Assembly (NCBI GenBank): GCA_964350435.1
Contig: CAYGJS010000007.1
Span: forward strand, 24,688-88,687
From: TMED27 sp964350435
GTDB lineage: Bacteria > Pseudomonadota > Alphaproteobacteria > Micavibrionales > Micavibrionaceae
Length of the DNA: 64,000 nt
Direction of reading: 5' to 3'
Under the pieces are notes generated by a model, which made no database searches, had not been told where the DNA came from, and saw only the letters and a program-made list of their open reading frames with translations. Positions 36,122 through 45,091 of this stretch are shown piece after piece. A program made the translations under genes and the position numbers. The first letter of the stretch is position 1. The number at the start of each line of letters is the position of its first letter.

Positions 36122-36926
36122 AGGCACTGCCATCCCAAAGAACGGTTGATGAAGGACAATTCGGCACATTAACCACCACGCGCGCGCCGCAGGAAGCCTT
36201 AGCAACCTCAGCAGTGGCCTCAGGCTTTGTAACGCTTGGCACCGCCGTCTTAATCAACATCCCTTGAGGAAAGCCGCACTCTACCAACGCGGTTTCATCC
36301 TCCGCCGCCTTATCAATATTCGATATCGGCAAATCCAAAACCGTGCTTAAAGGCCGCCCCGTTTTAGGGTTGGCAGAAACTGATACGACGCTGCGCGCCG
36401 CGCCGGTTTTATCATCAACACGCAAACCGATGAGCATAAATTCATTATGGCCGTCACAATCCAGATCAACCTCGCTCACCGCGCCATACCGCCAAAACAC
36501 ATTGGCATTATCAACCGCCAGCGCATTCATCCAGCGCGGCTGCGCGGCAATTTCACCCGCGCGCACATGTTCAACGACGTTAAAACTATTCAGCGCAACC
36601 GTCCGCTCATCGCTTACGCGGGTCAGACAGCGGAGCTCTTGAATGCGGCGCAAAGAACCGTCCTCGATTTGCTCAGCCTCCAACCCGCATTGCTGGTCAC
36701 GATATTCCAGCCAGCGACTTTGCACATTTTTAATCTGCTCCAGCGTTTCACCGCTCTGTTTTTTCAAAACGGAAGTGAATGTAGCGTTCAGCGTTTCTTG
36801 CGCGCGCGCGTTTTGCGCAATATTGCATTTCAATATATCGGCGGTGCTGCGGGCATCTGTGCAGATATCCGCCGCATGCGCGGCCAACGGCAAAACCAAA
36901 ACAGCAATAAAGATAAGAACTCTCAT
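36105..36926 (-). CDS. secreted protein with LprI-like (DUF1311) N-terminal domain
   Basis: 273 residues from the ATG at 36926, the start that gives a clean signal peptide ending LAAHAAD; a start 6 codons earlier is less likely. Residues about 25-115 match the LprI/DUF1311 pattern of paired cysteines and helices (ILKCNIAQNARAQETLN, SRWLEYRDQQCGLEA, IQELRCLTRVSDERT). The family includes lysozyme inhibitors. The C-terminal 150 residues are beta-rich with the repeat-like VDLDCDGHNEFMLIG and extra cysteines, and are not part of LprI. Periplasmic location expected. Confidence 0.82.
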   Translation of the reverse strand: MRVLIFIAVLVLPLAAHAADICTDARSTADILKCNIAQNARAQETLNATFTSVLKKQSGETLEQIKNVQSRWLEYRDQQCGLEAEQIEDGSLRRIQELRCLTRVSDERTVALNSFNVVEHVRAGEIAAQPRWMNALAVDNANVFWRYGAVSEVDLDCDGHNEFMLIGLRVDDKTGAARSVVSVSANPKTGRPLSTVLDLPISNIDKAAEDETALVECGFPQGMLIKTAVPSVTKPEATAEVAKASCGARVVVNVPNCPSSTVLWDGSAYVLAE

Positions 36927-36981
36927 GTCATTTAGATAAAGCACAAGGGGGTTTTAGGCAAGAATAGAGTTGAAACCCTTT

Positions 36982-38157
36982 TTAGGCCATCATGCCACTA
37001 GGATTTGAAAATGCACGCATATCAGGCTCACGATTCATCGTAGCAAAAGATACTTTTTCAAGCTCCGAAGATTTAATAGCAAGCGCACTTTCTACATCTG
37101 GCTTGGCCGCAAAATTAATATCTTGCGCAGAAAAAGTAGCGGGATAGTTTGGCAGTTCAAACATCTGAATCTCCGCAGTTGTAACAGTTGCAACAACATC
37201 GCCACCCGCCGCTTCAACTTTTGCTACATCAGCAACCTGAGAAAGTGTAATCTCACTCGCATCCACGCCCGCTCTATGGGCAACCTGAACCAAGTGATCA
37301 TTTTCCGGCTTGATAATTTGTGCACTATCAACGTCAGCCTGCAAAATAGCCTCTGTGGCCTCAATCTCCGCAAATTCTGGCTGATTTTCAGGGGGCATCA
37401 GGGCCTGCTTAATCATCGTTACGGCCGCCGCTTCTTGCGCAGGATCACCGGAAGTTAATTTTCCATGAAGATCTCTAAGCACTTTTTGTGGAATATTGCT
37501 TTCGATTTCCGCTTCTGGCCGTCCTGTCTGCGGATTCACTTTTTCAATCATCTGCGAAACAAGTTGCGCCGCGACTTGCGCTTCCTGTTTAGGGCTTAAT
37601 TTACCAAAAGAACTCTTAACATCACTAATCCCCTCAGAAACACTTGTCGCCGTGCTAATGCCATTGAACACAGCCTTCATAACAGGCGCTCCTACCTTTG
37701 CCCCGGCGGCAGCTGCTACAACGCCATTCGCACTGGATATCGAAGGATTAAAACTATTTTGAACACTATCCGCATCCATGCCCAAATTCTTACCCGCAGA
37801 TGCCAAGGCAGCATTCAGAGGTTTTTGGTATTCCTCAACAGCGGCTACAAACTGCGCTTTTACATCCTGAGTGGAGGAGAGTTTAACTTCGGCAACATGG
37901 GTCGCCGTAACATTCGCGCCAACCTGCTGACCAACCTGCGAAGTTGTATCGATTTTAGGAAGATCATTGGTAAAATCATGGCCGATAAAGGCGGACGCAA
38001 CATGTGCTTGTTGCTCAAATGCGCCTGCCACAAAACCCGCGGCTGCACCGCCAATCGTTTGCTGAACGTTTGCAGATGGCATAGAAATTTCGGCAGCATA
38101 AGCACCAGGCTCAAAACTCGCTCCGTTTTCCGCAAATAAATGTCTGGGCTTTGCCAT
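36982..38157 (-). CDS. unrecognised Ala/Val/Glu-rich protein
   Basis: 391 residues. No named family. Composition is rich in Ala, Val, Ser and Glu. There is no signal peptide. Residues about 30-60 and 145-175 have glycine/alanine stretches (GGAAAGFVAGAF, VVAAAAGAKVGAPVM) that could be short amphipathic or membrane-inserting helices. The remainder looks helical with acidic character. Such an architecture occurs in secreted or structural proteins, but nothing decisive is seen. It is a single gene with a 200-base AT-rich upstream region and no clear terminator. Confidence 0.65.
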   Translation of the reverse strand: MAKPRHLFAENGASFEPGAYAAEISMPSANVQQTIGGAAAGFVAGAFEQQAHVASAFIGHDFTNDLPKIDTTSQVGQQVGANVTATHVAEVKLSSTQDVKAQFVAAVEEYQKPLNAALASAGKNLGMDADSVQNSFNPSISSANGVVAAAAGAKVGAPVMKAVFNGISTATSVSEGISDVKSSFGKLSPKQEAQVAAQLVSQMIEKVNPQTGRPEAEIESNIPQKVLRDLHGKLTSGDPAQEAAAVTMIKQALMPPENQPEFAEIEATEAILQADVDSAQIIKPENDHLVQVAHRAGVDASEITLSQVADVAKVEAAGGDVVATVTTAEIQMFELPNYPATFSAQDINFAAKPDVESALAIKSSELEKVSFATMNREPDMRAFSNPSGMMA

Positions 38158-38358
38158 CTCACACCGTATTAATTTCTATTACGTTAATTATAGTTTTTTA
38201 TTGTTAATTTTCTCTTAAAACTTCCGCCAAAAGGCTTACGCATCAATACTTTGGTATCCCTTATCATGCCGCGAAACCTTTAAAGAGTCGATAAATATCG
38301 GATAAACCTTTGATTTATAACAAATTTTATTAAAATAAATCGGGGAAAATTTAGAGGA

Positions 38359-39888
38359 TTATGACAGCGCTGCGCGGCGATAAGAAAGTGCCTCGGCAAT
38401 ATGGTTTTTACCAATTTTATCAATGATTTGCCCCGAAACAACCGAATCCAGATCAGCAATCGTGCGCGCCACCCGCAAAACCCGAAAATACCCCCGCGCC
38501 GACAGCTTGGCCGAATCCATAGCGCGATCCAGTAAATCTTTCGCATCAGCCGCCAAAACAGCCACGCTCTCCAGCGCCGCCCCATCAGCCTGCGCGTTCA
38601 GCTTTATATCCCCCTCCAGCGCGCTATAACGCGCCGTCTGAAGGGCTTGCGCCAATGCCACGCGCTGCGCGACCACCGCGGATGCCTCGCCCTTCTCGGC
38701 GTTGAGATCGGAAATACTGACCGCCGGCACATCCACTTGTAAATCCATCCGATCAAGCATCGGCCCTGAAACCTTGGCCTGATAATCACCCGCGCAGCGC
38801 GGCGCCTTATTACAGCATAAATCCGCATCCCCCAAATGCCCGCAGCGGCAAGGGTTCATCGCCGCCACCATCTGAAACCCCGCAGGATAGCGCACATGCG
38901 CATTCGCCCGTGCAATCAACGCTTCCCTAGATTCCAACGGCTGGCGCAGCGCCTCCAGCGTCCCGCGTGCATATTCCGGAAGCTCATCAAGGAAAAGCAC
39001 CCCATTATGAGCCAGCGATATCTCCCCCGGCTTCACCCGCTGCCCGCCGCCAATCAGCGCAGGAAGCGAGGCCGAATGATGCGGATCGCGAAACGGGCGG
39101 GTTTTTAAGAGCCCCCCATCAGGCAAACTTCCCGCCAGCGAATGAATCATCGAAACCTCGAGAGCCTCTCGCGGGCTTAAAGGCGGCAAAATCCCCGGCA
39201 AGCACGAGGCCAGCATGGATTTCCCCGAACCCGGCGGCCCGATCATCAGCAAATTATGACCGCCGGCCGCCGCCACTTCCAAAGCGCGTTTCGCCGATTC
39301 CTGCCCCTTCACATCCGCGAGATCAGGCCCGCGCCGCGCCTTTTCCGCGCCCAATTTCGCCTCTGGACGCCCCATCACCTGCGTGCCCTTGATATGATTG
39401 ATAAGCTGGAGCAAATTGCTCGGTGCGAGAATATCCAGATCCCCCGCCCACGCCGCCTCACCGCCGCAATCTTGCGGGCAAATCAGCGCATTCTCCCGCT
39501 CCGCCGCATGCATAGCCGCCGGCAAAATCCCCGTCACGGCGCGAATAGATGCATCGAGCGAAAGCTCCCCCAGCACCACATAATTTTCCAATTCTTCCTT
39601 CGGCAAAACCCCCATCGCCGCCAGCACCCCGAGCGCAATCGGAAGATCAAAATGTGAACCCTCCTTCGCCAAATCCGCAGGCGCCATATTCACGGTCAAA
39701 CGTTTCGGCGGAAGCGCAATCCCCAACGCATGAAGCGCAGCGCGCACCCGCTCGCGGCTCTCCCCCACCGCTTTATCGGGCAGACCGACAATCGTGAAAC
39801 TCGGCAGACCGTTACTAATCTGCACCTGTACATCCACAGGCTGCACATCTATGCCTTGAAAAGCGACCGTATTAATCCGCGCGACCAT
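38359..39888 (-). CDS. YifB/ComM family Mg-chelatase-like AAA ATPase
   Basis: 509 residues. N-terminal domain LPSFTIVGLPDKAVGESRERVRAAL (subunit-chelatase-like, to about 125), then the AAA core: Walker A GPPGSGKSMLA near 217, the following LPGILPPLS, Walker B VLFLDELPE near 297, and the cysteine-rich NPCRCGHLGD...CCNKAPRC segment. A C-terminal Mg-chelatase lid follows. ComM promotes branch migration during natural transformation in Vibrio and Acinetobacter; the family is broader than transformable species. Length is normal. Confidence 0.94.
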   Translation of the reverse strand: MVARINTVAFQGIDVQPVDVQVQISNGLPSFTIVGLPDKAVGESRERVRAALHALGIALPPKRLTVNMAPADLAKEGSHFDLPIALGVLAAMGVLPKEELENYVVLGELSLDASIRAVTGILPAAMHAAERENALICPQDCGGEAAWAGDLDILAPSNLLQLINHIKGTQVMGRPEAKLGAEKARRGPDLADVKGQESAKRALEVAAAGGHNLLMIGPPGSGKSMLASCLPGILPPLSPREALEVSMIHSLAGSLPDGGLLKTRPFRDPHHSASLPALIGGGQRVKPGEISLAHNGVLFLDELPEYARGTLEALRQPLESREALIARANAHVRYPAGFQMVAAMNPCRCGHLGDADLCCNKAPRCAGDYQAKVSGPMLDRMDLQVDVPAVSISDLNAEKGEASAVVAQRVALAQALQTARYSALEGDIKLNAQADGAALESVAVLAADAKDLLDRAMDSAKLSARGYFRVLRVARTIADLDSVVSGQIIDKIGKNHIAEALSYRRAALS

Positions 39889-39985
39889 ATTAAAATCCTT
39901 TTATATTTTAAAACTATCGCATAAGAACAAAACAGAAACAACATAGAATTTTGCACCCTTGATAAGATTATGGTAATTTATAATC

Positions 39986-40828
39986 ATGATAGTTAAAGGG
40001 CACAGATTATCAGGCAGCTTTCATCACGTTGTAAAAACGGATCACATCTCAGGCCTGAACGATGCGATAAGAACTGACGGTATAAACTGCGTATTCTCAC
40101 CACTAGAAATTACGCCCTTGGCACTCGGCTATATCAATGGTCTTGATCTGAGCAAAAGCGGCGAATTCGCGCATATAATTAATCCATACGGGCATGATCC
40201 CTCCATCGGCCCATGGAAAAGTCTATTTTTTAGCGAATTTATTACAGACCCAAAAAACTTTGACCCTGATATTCTGTATACTCAAATGACGGAGTTTCCC
40301 GAAAGATCGGGAAAGACAGAATTTGCAGAACTGGTGTGCGAGATCGCAAATGCATTTTGGCCGGCACGAGGAAACCCAGAAGGCATGAGTCTTTCCATTA
40401 TGCAAAAATTCGCCGCAACCAATCCACTATTTCATCTTGATGACGGTACAACACGAAGGGGACTTGTGACGTTAAGAGGGAATGAGCAAAAAGGGGCAAC
40501 AAAAATCATTTGCAACGATGCAACGGATTTCTGGCAAAGACAACCAAATGGCTACCCATTTCTGAACCCAATCGGTGAAGCCGGAAAAGACTTTGCGGTT
40601 GAAGACCACCAAATAATGCATATCCCACTTCGACACATGAGCATTCATGAGGGGGTAAAACACAAAATGCGCCCAGGGTTTCTAGAACACGTTAATGAAG
40701 ACGGGCTTCGTGAGATATATACCGAGCTATATTTAATTGACATTATGGCCGAACAAAACCCACTTGGGCACTCAGAACCATCAGCTGGAGAGTGTCCAGA
40801 ACCCCGCCTGCAAATAATGCTGAATTAG
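39986..40828 (+). CDS. unknown protein with an HxD...IHE pattern
   Basis: 280 residues. No family recognised with confidence. Residues about 148-225 contain LFHLDDGTTRRGLVTLRGNE and, about 65 residues later, MSIHEGVKHKMRPG: an HxD then His arrangement like that in the protein at 31560-32153 and in 2-oxoglutarate oxygenase or DUF1826 folds. The start (ATG 39986) follows TATAATC, so the message leader would be short or absent. Soluble, no signal peptide. The next gene is 250 bases away across an inverted-repeat element. Confidence 0.65.
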   Translation: MIVKGHRLSGSFHHVVKTDHISGLNDAIRTDGINCVFSPLEITPLALGYINGLDLSKSGEFAHIINPYGHDPSIGPWKSLFFSEFITDPKNFDPDILYTQMTEFPERSGKTEFAELVCEIANAFWPARGNPEGMSLSIMQKFAATNPLFHLDDGTTRRGLVTLRGNEQKGATKIICNDATDFWQRQPNGYPFLNPIGEAGKDFAVEDHQIMHIPLRHMSIHEGVKHKMRPGFLEHVNEDGLREIYTELYLIDIMAEQNPLGHSEPSAGECPEPRLQIMLN

Positions 40829-40988
40829 GCATCTCCAACTTTTCCACAAAAATAAAACCCTACCAAAACCCCTGCATTACTGCGTATTCACGCCTCTGTG
40901 GATAAGAAAATGCACCGCATTAATAAGGCGTTAACCTTTACCCGTTAAATAAGGGGGTAAGACAGAACGATATCGTCGCTTAATTTTG

Positions 40989-41059
40989 TTCTTGCAGCAG
41001 GCACAAGCGACGAACGGTATAAGTCGATACCGCAGGAGCGCAGTAACGCCCTGCAAGAA
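40989..41059. repeat. nested inverted-repeat element, copy C
   Basis: Arms TTCTTGCAG (40989-40997) and CTGCAAGAA (41051-41059) are perfect inverted copies. The core GGCACAAGCGACGAACGG, TATAAGTCGATACC, then AGGAGCGCAGTAACG matches, with some swapping of the AGGAGCG and AGCGACGA segments, the cores at 22862-22964 and 58554-58615. ACGGTAT/ATACCG makes an inner hairpin. It lies 20 bases before the next gene's start codon. Confidence 0.7.
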
Positions 41060-41079
41060 TAAAAGAAAGTGACGAGACC

Positions 41080-41688
41080 ATGTTGAGTGAACACGATTTA
41101 GCCGGCCTGACAAACAGACTTCAAGTCCCCCTGATTGTTCAAGACATCTTGAATGACCAAGGCGCATTGACCGACGATGTCCATTATGGCCTTCACGAAG
41201 TCCTCAGCAACTACGAACCCGATTCCGCGCTTTTGTGCATTGCGCTGTCCGCGCGCAAAATCGCAAGCCGTTTCCAACACCGCATTGCCAATCTCGCCGT
41301 TTTGAAGTTGGAATGCGACCGCATCATCGCCGATTATGCCGAGCTATGGCTGAGCAATGCCCAGCACCGCCCGATCGACGATAATGTTGTATTCGATACC
41401 TTGATGAACATCCCCGAAGATTTGGAATGTTTAGCCGAGCTTCTGGAGATCAACCAAACATTCCTGACCAAACATTCCGCAGACGCCGCCGATTTGTGTG
41501 AAATTCTGATTATTCAGGCAAACGCACAAATCATCGTTGCCGAAACCTTCGTGGAAATCATGGACAGGGAAGAATCCGATATCATGGCCAATGATAACGG
41601 GCCAGACATTCTGCTTGCCGAGATGCCCGCAAAGGCCGCAGCCATCGGTGGCAGCAATATCATCCCATTCCCCAGCCGCGCCGGATAG
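41080..41688 (+). CDS. conserved-looking protein of unknown function
   Basis: 202 residues, predicted mostly helical, acidic, cytoplasmic, without signal peptide or membrane helix. It ends in an IIPFPSRAG tail, a short motif often seen at the ends of small alphaproteobacterial regulatory or cell-envelope proteins. No family is recognised. Start ATG at 41080 has only a weak ribosome site and is 20 bases after the inverted-repeat element, whose transcription into the leader would fold next to the start. The next gene follows after 47 bases. Confidence 0.7.
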   Translation: MLSEHDLAGLTNRLQVPLIVQDILNDQGALTDDVHYGLHEVLSNYEPDSALLCIALSARKIASRFQHRIANLAVLKLECDRIIADYAELWLSNAQHRPIDDNVVFDTLMNIPEDLECLAELLEINQTFLTKHSADAADLCEILIIQANAQIIVAETFVEIMDREESDIMANDNGPDILLAEMPAKAAAIGGSNIIPFPSRAG

Positions 41689-41735
41689 CCAGATTTTTCT
41701 GGATTAACTTGCCATAATATATTATCGTCCGCCGC

Positions 41736-43130
41736 ATGGCTGAAGATGATGACAAACCAGACCTCCTCATCCCATGGTTAAATGCCGGGTTAAAAAAGGG
41801 TGAGCCAACCGCACAAGAAAAACGGAACGCTCTCTTAAGCTACTACACCAGCCTTGTCACACGCCTGGAAAAACAAAATCAATCCAGCCTGGAACATATG
41901 ACAGAATTCATACAATTCCAGAAACACTGGTATGAACTGCCTCAACATGCGCTTGACCCTGCCGCCCTGACATTAATTCTACAAAGCTGCTCTGCGGCGC
42001 TGGAACTCATGCCAGCGCAGCTAAAAAAAGACTGCCTCAGCACCATCATGTTCACCTGGGAGCACTTTGAAAATCACTTGAACAGCCAATTAAACCAATT
42101 CTCCGAAGATCAGCTTCTCATGTGCCTGTGGTATTTCCGCGATCTGGGCATCAATCCACAAGACCAAACATTGAATAGATTTTATAAACTCATCAATCCA
42201 GGAAAGTTTTTAGACGCCCCAAAAAACGAGCATAAAATTGTCCGCTCCATGGTGGCATACGCAAAATTAAATATGATCCCTGATCAAGAGTTTCAAAGCA
42301 AATGGCTAGCCAAAGCCACCACCAATATGGGTGAATTCACCCCCGCCCAGCACGCCTATGCCCTGTGGTGTCTAGCCCGCCTGAAAATCGAGCCGCCACA
42401 GGAATTCATGACAGCCTGGGAAGACAGATTGCACGAATTGCTGGGCAGCAAAAAGCACAAATATTCTGACCGTTACCTCGCCAACGCTTTAGGCGCCTGC
42501 GCCGCTATCAACGCCATTCATGGGTTACCAGAAACCGCTGAAGCCGCGCAGATAATCAGCGATGTCATAAACTTTCAACAATGCACCTCCGCCGAGCAAA
42601 GACAGGTTCACTCGGCGCGGCAATTTTTCGGCATCATCCACTATGATCCAACAAAACCAGCAAGAGAAAGACCCTCGAAACAGGAAGACGCCTTGCGCAA
42701 TGCCTTCCGCGCCGCTGGTCATGTAGATATATCAGATCACTTGCCCATGCCCGTTGAAGGCGACAGAGCCGACATGGCCTTTAAGATTGACGGTAAAATA
42801 ATATTTGTTGAGGTCGATGGTCCACAGCATTTTCTCAAACAATGCAACAAACAAAGCAAGCAAACTAAAAACGCTGGGTTCGACGGCCGAACGCTCTATA
42901 AAACGGCGCAGACCCAGCGCGAATACCCTGAAGCCAATATCCTGCGCCTGCCCTTTCATTTGGTTGCAAGAATTCTGCGCGAGAACAATCCGTCAGACAA
43001 CGTTTTACTCTATGAATTCATATCCAGTGCCGCAGCTTTGCCCACGGGATCCTATTATTCGAAATGGAAAAACGGCGCGCCCATATTCATGGCCATGAAA
43101 TACCACTCCAACCCTGCTCTGGACGCATGA
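41736..43130 (+). CDS. RAP-domain protein with octatricopeptide-like helical repeats
   Basis: 464 residues. The C-terminal part (about 350-430) is a RAP domain: ADMAFKIDGKIIFVEVDGPQHF, then FDGRTLYKTAQTQREYP and ILRLPFH, matching the fold related to Vsr-type and PD-(D/E)xK nucleases. The EVDGPQH core keeps the acidic residues. Before it (about 60-290) are helical repeats of 36-40 residues such as FTPAQHAYALWCLARLKIEPP, like the OPR/HPR repeats that bind RNA in chloroplast and mitochondrial RAP proteins. By family analogy it would bind or process a specific RNA. Start ATG at 41736 lies just after a TATAATATA-like box, so the message may have almost no leader. Confidence 0.8.
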   Translation: MAEDDDKPDLLIPWLNAGLKKGEPTAQEKRNALLSYYTSLVTRLEKQNQSSLEHMTEFIQFQKHWYELPQHALDPAALTLILQSCSAALELMPAQLKKDCLSTIMFTWEHFENHLNSQLNQFSEDQLLMCLWYFRDLGINPQDQTLNRFYKLINPGKFLDAPKNEHKIVRSMVAYAKLNMIPDQEFQSKWLAKATTNMGEFTPAQHAYALWCLARLKIEPPQEFMTAWEDRLHELLGSKKHKYSDRYLANALGACAAINAIHGLPETAEAAQIISDVINFQQCTSAEQRQVHSARQFFGIIHYDPTKPARERPSKQEDALRNAFRAAGHVDISDHLPMPVEGDRADMAFKIDGKIIFVEVDGPQHFLKQCNKQSKQTKNAGFDGRTLYKTAQTQREYPEANILRLPFHLVARILRENNPSDNVLLYEFISSAAALPTGSYYSKWKNGAPIFMAMKYHSNPALDA

Positions 43131-43136
43131 TTACAA

Positions 43137-43502
43137 TCACACCTTACTCACCATCGGCCCAATCTTTGCGCCGCCCAGAATATGCATGTGAAAATGCGGA
43201 ACTTCCTGCCCGCCATTAAACCCCGTATTGGCGATGACCCGGTACCCGCCTTCGGACAAGCCCTGCTCCGCCGCAACGCACGACACTGCCTTATAAAACC
43301 CCGCGACCTCTTCTGCCGAAGCCTTCGCCCCGAAATCCTCAATCGACACATACGCCCCCGTGGAGATCACCAGAATATGCACAGGAGCCTGCGGCGCAAT
43401 ATCTTTGAACGCCAGCGCGTATTCATCGCGATAAACCTCGCTGCAAGGAATCTCGCCGCGCAAAATTTTTGCAAATATATTCTGATCATCATACGCCATC
43501 AT
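43137..43502 (-). CDS. HIT family nucleotide hydrolase/transferase (HINT type)
   Basis: 121 residues. N-terminal IFAKILRGEIPCSEVYRDE and catalytic triad HFHMHILGG near residue 103 are typical of HINT purine phosphoramidases, which hydrolyse AMP-linked amines. Full length. Start ATG at 43502 (a second ATG follows one codon later at 43499). Divergent from panD with 44 bases between. In many alphaproteobacteria such a gene is close to the his genes, as here. Confidence 0.95.
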   Translation of the reverse strand: MMAYDDQNIFAKILRGEIPCSEVYRDEYALAFKDIAPQAPVHILVISTGAYVSIEDFGAKASAEEVAGFYKAVSCVAAEQGLSEGGYRVIANTGFNGGQEVPHFHMHILGGAKIGPMVSKV

Positions 43503-43546
43503 AAAAAGTCCTTTTTTTTAAAGCTCTCTCACTCTATATAAAGCAC

Positions 43547-43897
43547 ATGATTTTAACCATGCTCAAATCAAAACTGCATCGCGCCACCGTCACCCGCGCC
43601 GATTTGGACTATGAAGGCTCGATCACCATTGATCGTGATCTGATGGATGCGGCTGGATTTTTATTAAACGAACAGGTTGATGTCCTCAACATCACCAATG
43701 GCAACCGCCTGACCACATACGTAATCGAAGGCGCGCGCGGCAGCGGCGAAATAGGTATCAACGGCGCGGCGGCGCATTTAATGAACAGGGGTGATCTGGT
43801 GATTATCTGCGCCTATGCGCAAATGGACGAGCAAAGCGCCAAAGCGCACAAACCCACGCTGATTTTGCTAGGTGAAAACAACAAACCAAAAGCTTAA
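43547..43897 (+). CDS. panD: aspartate 1-decarboxylase precursor
   Basis: 116 residues. It makes beta-alanine from aspartate for pantothenate and coenzyme A. The proenzyme self-cleaves at Gly-Ser in YEGSITID (Ser 26 or so) to form the pyruvoyl cofactor. TNGNRLTTYVIEG and INGAAAH are typical. The start at 43547 (MILTMLKSKLHRA) aligns with the E. coli start (MIRTML...), so I prefer it over the ATG at 43559. Its stop overlaps that of the convergent hisE by 4 bases. Confidence 0.96.
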   Translation: MILTMLKSKLHRATVTRADLDYEGSITIDRDLMDAAGFLLNEQVDVLNITNGNRLTTYVIEGARGSGEIGINGAAAHLMNRGDLVIICAYAQMDEQSAKAHKPTLILLGENNKPKA

Positions 43898-44238
43898 GGC
43901 TTCCGCGACGCTTTCTCCGCATGACCGCTAACGCCGAAACGCTCGGCCAGAATATCAAAAACAGCGTCAGGGTGAATATCGTGATGCGAAAGAAGCACCA
44001 TCAAATGAAACAACAAATCCGCACTCTCCGCCTCCAGAGCAGCGCGAATGGCAGGATCAGCCTTCGATTTTTCAAGTCTTAAACCCTCAACAATCGTTTC
44101 CTCGGCCTCCTCACGGATCTTCTCGGAAATTTTTGCGCTGCCCTTGGAATACAAAGACGCAACATAAGACGTTTCAGGATCGGCATTTTTCCGCGCCTGC
44201 AAAACCTCGTAGAGTCTATCTAAAATATGGTCATTCAT
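43894..44238 (-). CDS. hisE: phosphoribosyl-ATP pyrophosphatase
   Basis: 114 residues, of the MazG-like helical fold. It removes pyrophosphate from phosphoribosyl-ATP, the second step of histidine synthesis. The metal-binding EEAEETI near residue 42 and ESADLLFH near 70 are intact. It is separate from hisI, as in other alphaproteobacteria. It is 3 bases downstream of hisF and closes the hisA-hisF-hisE run. Confidence 0.95.
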   Translation of the reverse strand: MNDHILDRLYEVLQARKNADPETSYVASLYSKGSAKISEKIREEAEETIVEGLRLEKSKADPAIRAALEAESADLLFHLMVLLSHHDIHPDAVFDILAERFGVSGHAEKASRKP

Positions 44239-44241
44239 CCC

Positions 44242-45006
44242 TTAAATCCTCACAGCAATCCCCGCCGCGCGCATCGCTTCTTTCGCCTGTGCGATTGTAT
44301 ACTCCCCGAAGTGAAAAATCGAGGCCGCCAGCACCGCCGAGGCATGCCCCTCGCGAACGCCGTCGACCAGATGCTGCAAATTCCCGACCCCGCCGGAGGC
44401 AATCACGGGCACGCCCACGGCGTCCGATACGGCGCGCGTCAACGGTAAATTAAACCCCTGCTTGGTGCCGTCCCGATCCATAGAAGTGAGCAAAATTTCA
44501 CCCGCGCCAAATTCCGCCATTTTCACCGCCCATTCCACCGCATCAATGCCTGTGCCCTTACGCCCGCCATGCGTGAAAATCTCCCACCCCGCGCTGCCGT
44601 CTTCCTTGGCCTTCGCGTCAATCGCCACCACTATGCATTGTGATCCGCATTTATCCGCCGCCTCGCGGACAAAATCTGGATTTTTCACCGCCGCCGAGTT
44701 GATCGAAACCTTGTCCGCGCCGGCATTCAATAATTTTCGAATATGCGAAATTTCGGAAATTCCGCCGCCCACCGTCATCGGCATAAACACCTCACTCGCA
44801 ACCTCCTCAACCATATGGATGATCGTGTCGCGCCCTTCATGCGTGGCGGTGATATCCAGGAAACAAATTTCGTCCGCGCCCTGCGCGTTATAGATTTTAG
44901 CCTGTTCAACAGGGGCGCCCGCATCAACGATATCAACAAAATTCACGCCTTTCACGACGCGGCCTTGATCGATATCCAGACAGGGGATGATACGGGTTTT
45001 CAGCAT
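44242..45006 (-). CDS. hisF: imidazole glycerol phosphate synthase cyclase subunit
   Basis: 254 residues from the ATG at 45006, where MLKTRIIPCLDI gives the conserved start; an ATG five codons earlier is open but less likely. TIM barrel. Catalytic Asp in CLDID (residue 10 or so) and Asp in VVAIDAK (residue 130 or so) are present; phosphate loops GGGIS and SGGVGN are intact. With HisH it turns PRFAR and glutamine-derived ammonia into imidazole glycerol phosphate and AICAR. It lies 3 bases before hisE. Confidence 0.96.
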   Translation of the reverse strand: MLKTRIIPCLDIDQGRVVKGVNFVDIVDAGAPVEQAKIYNAQGADEICFLDITATHEGRDTIIHMVEEVASEVFMPMTVGGGISEISHIRKLLNAGADKVSINSAAVKNPDFVREAADKCGSQCIVVAIDAKAKEDGSAGWEIFTHGGRKGTGIDAVEWAVKMAEFGAGEILLTSMDRDGTKQGFNLPLTRAVSDAVGVPVIASGGVGNLQHLVDGVREGHASAVLAASIFHFGEYTIAQAKEAMRAAGIAVRI

Positions 45007-45091
45007 ATAAAGGATGTACAATCAAACGGCCACAAAATCAATGACCGAGCACTCGTTCTACGCGGCCACTTCAAAAAATCAATCAGGAAGG

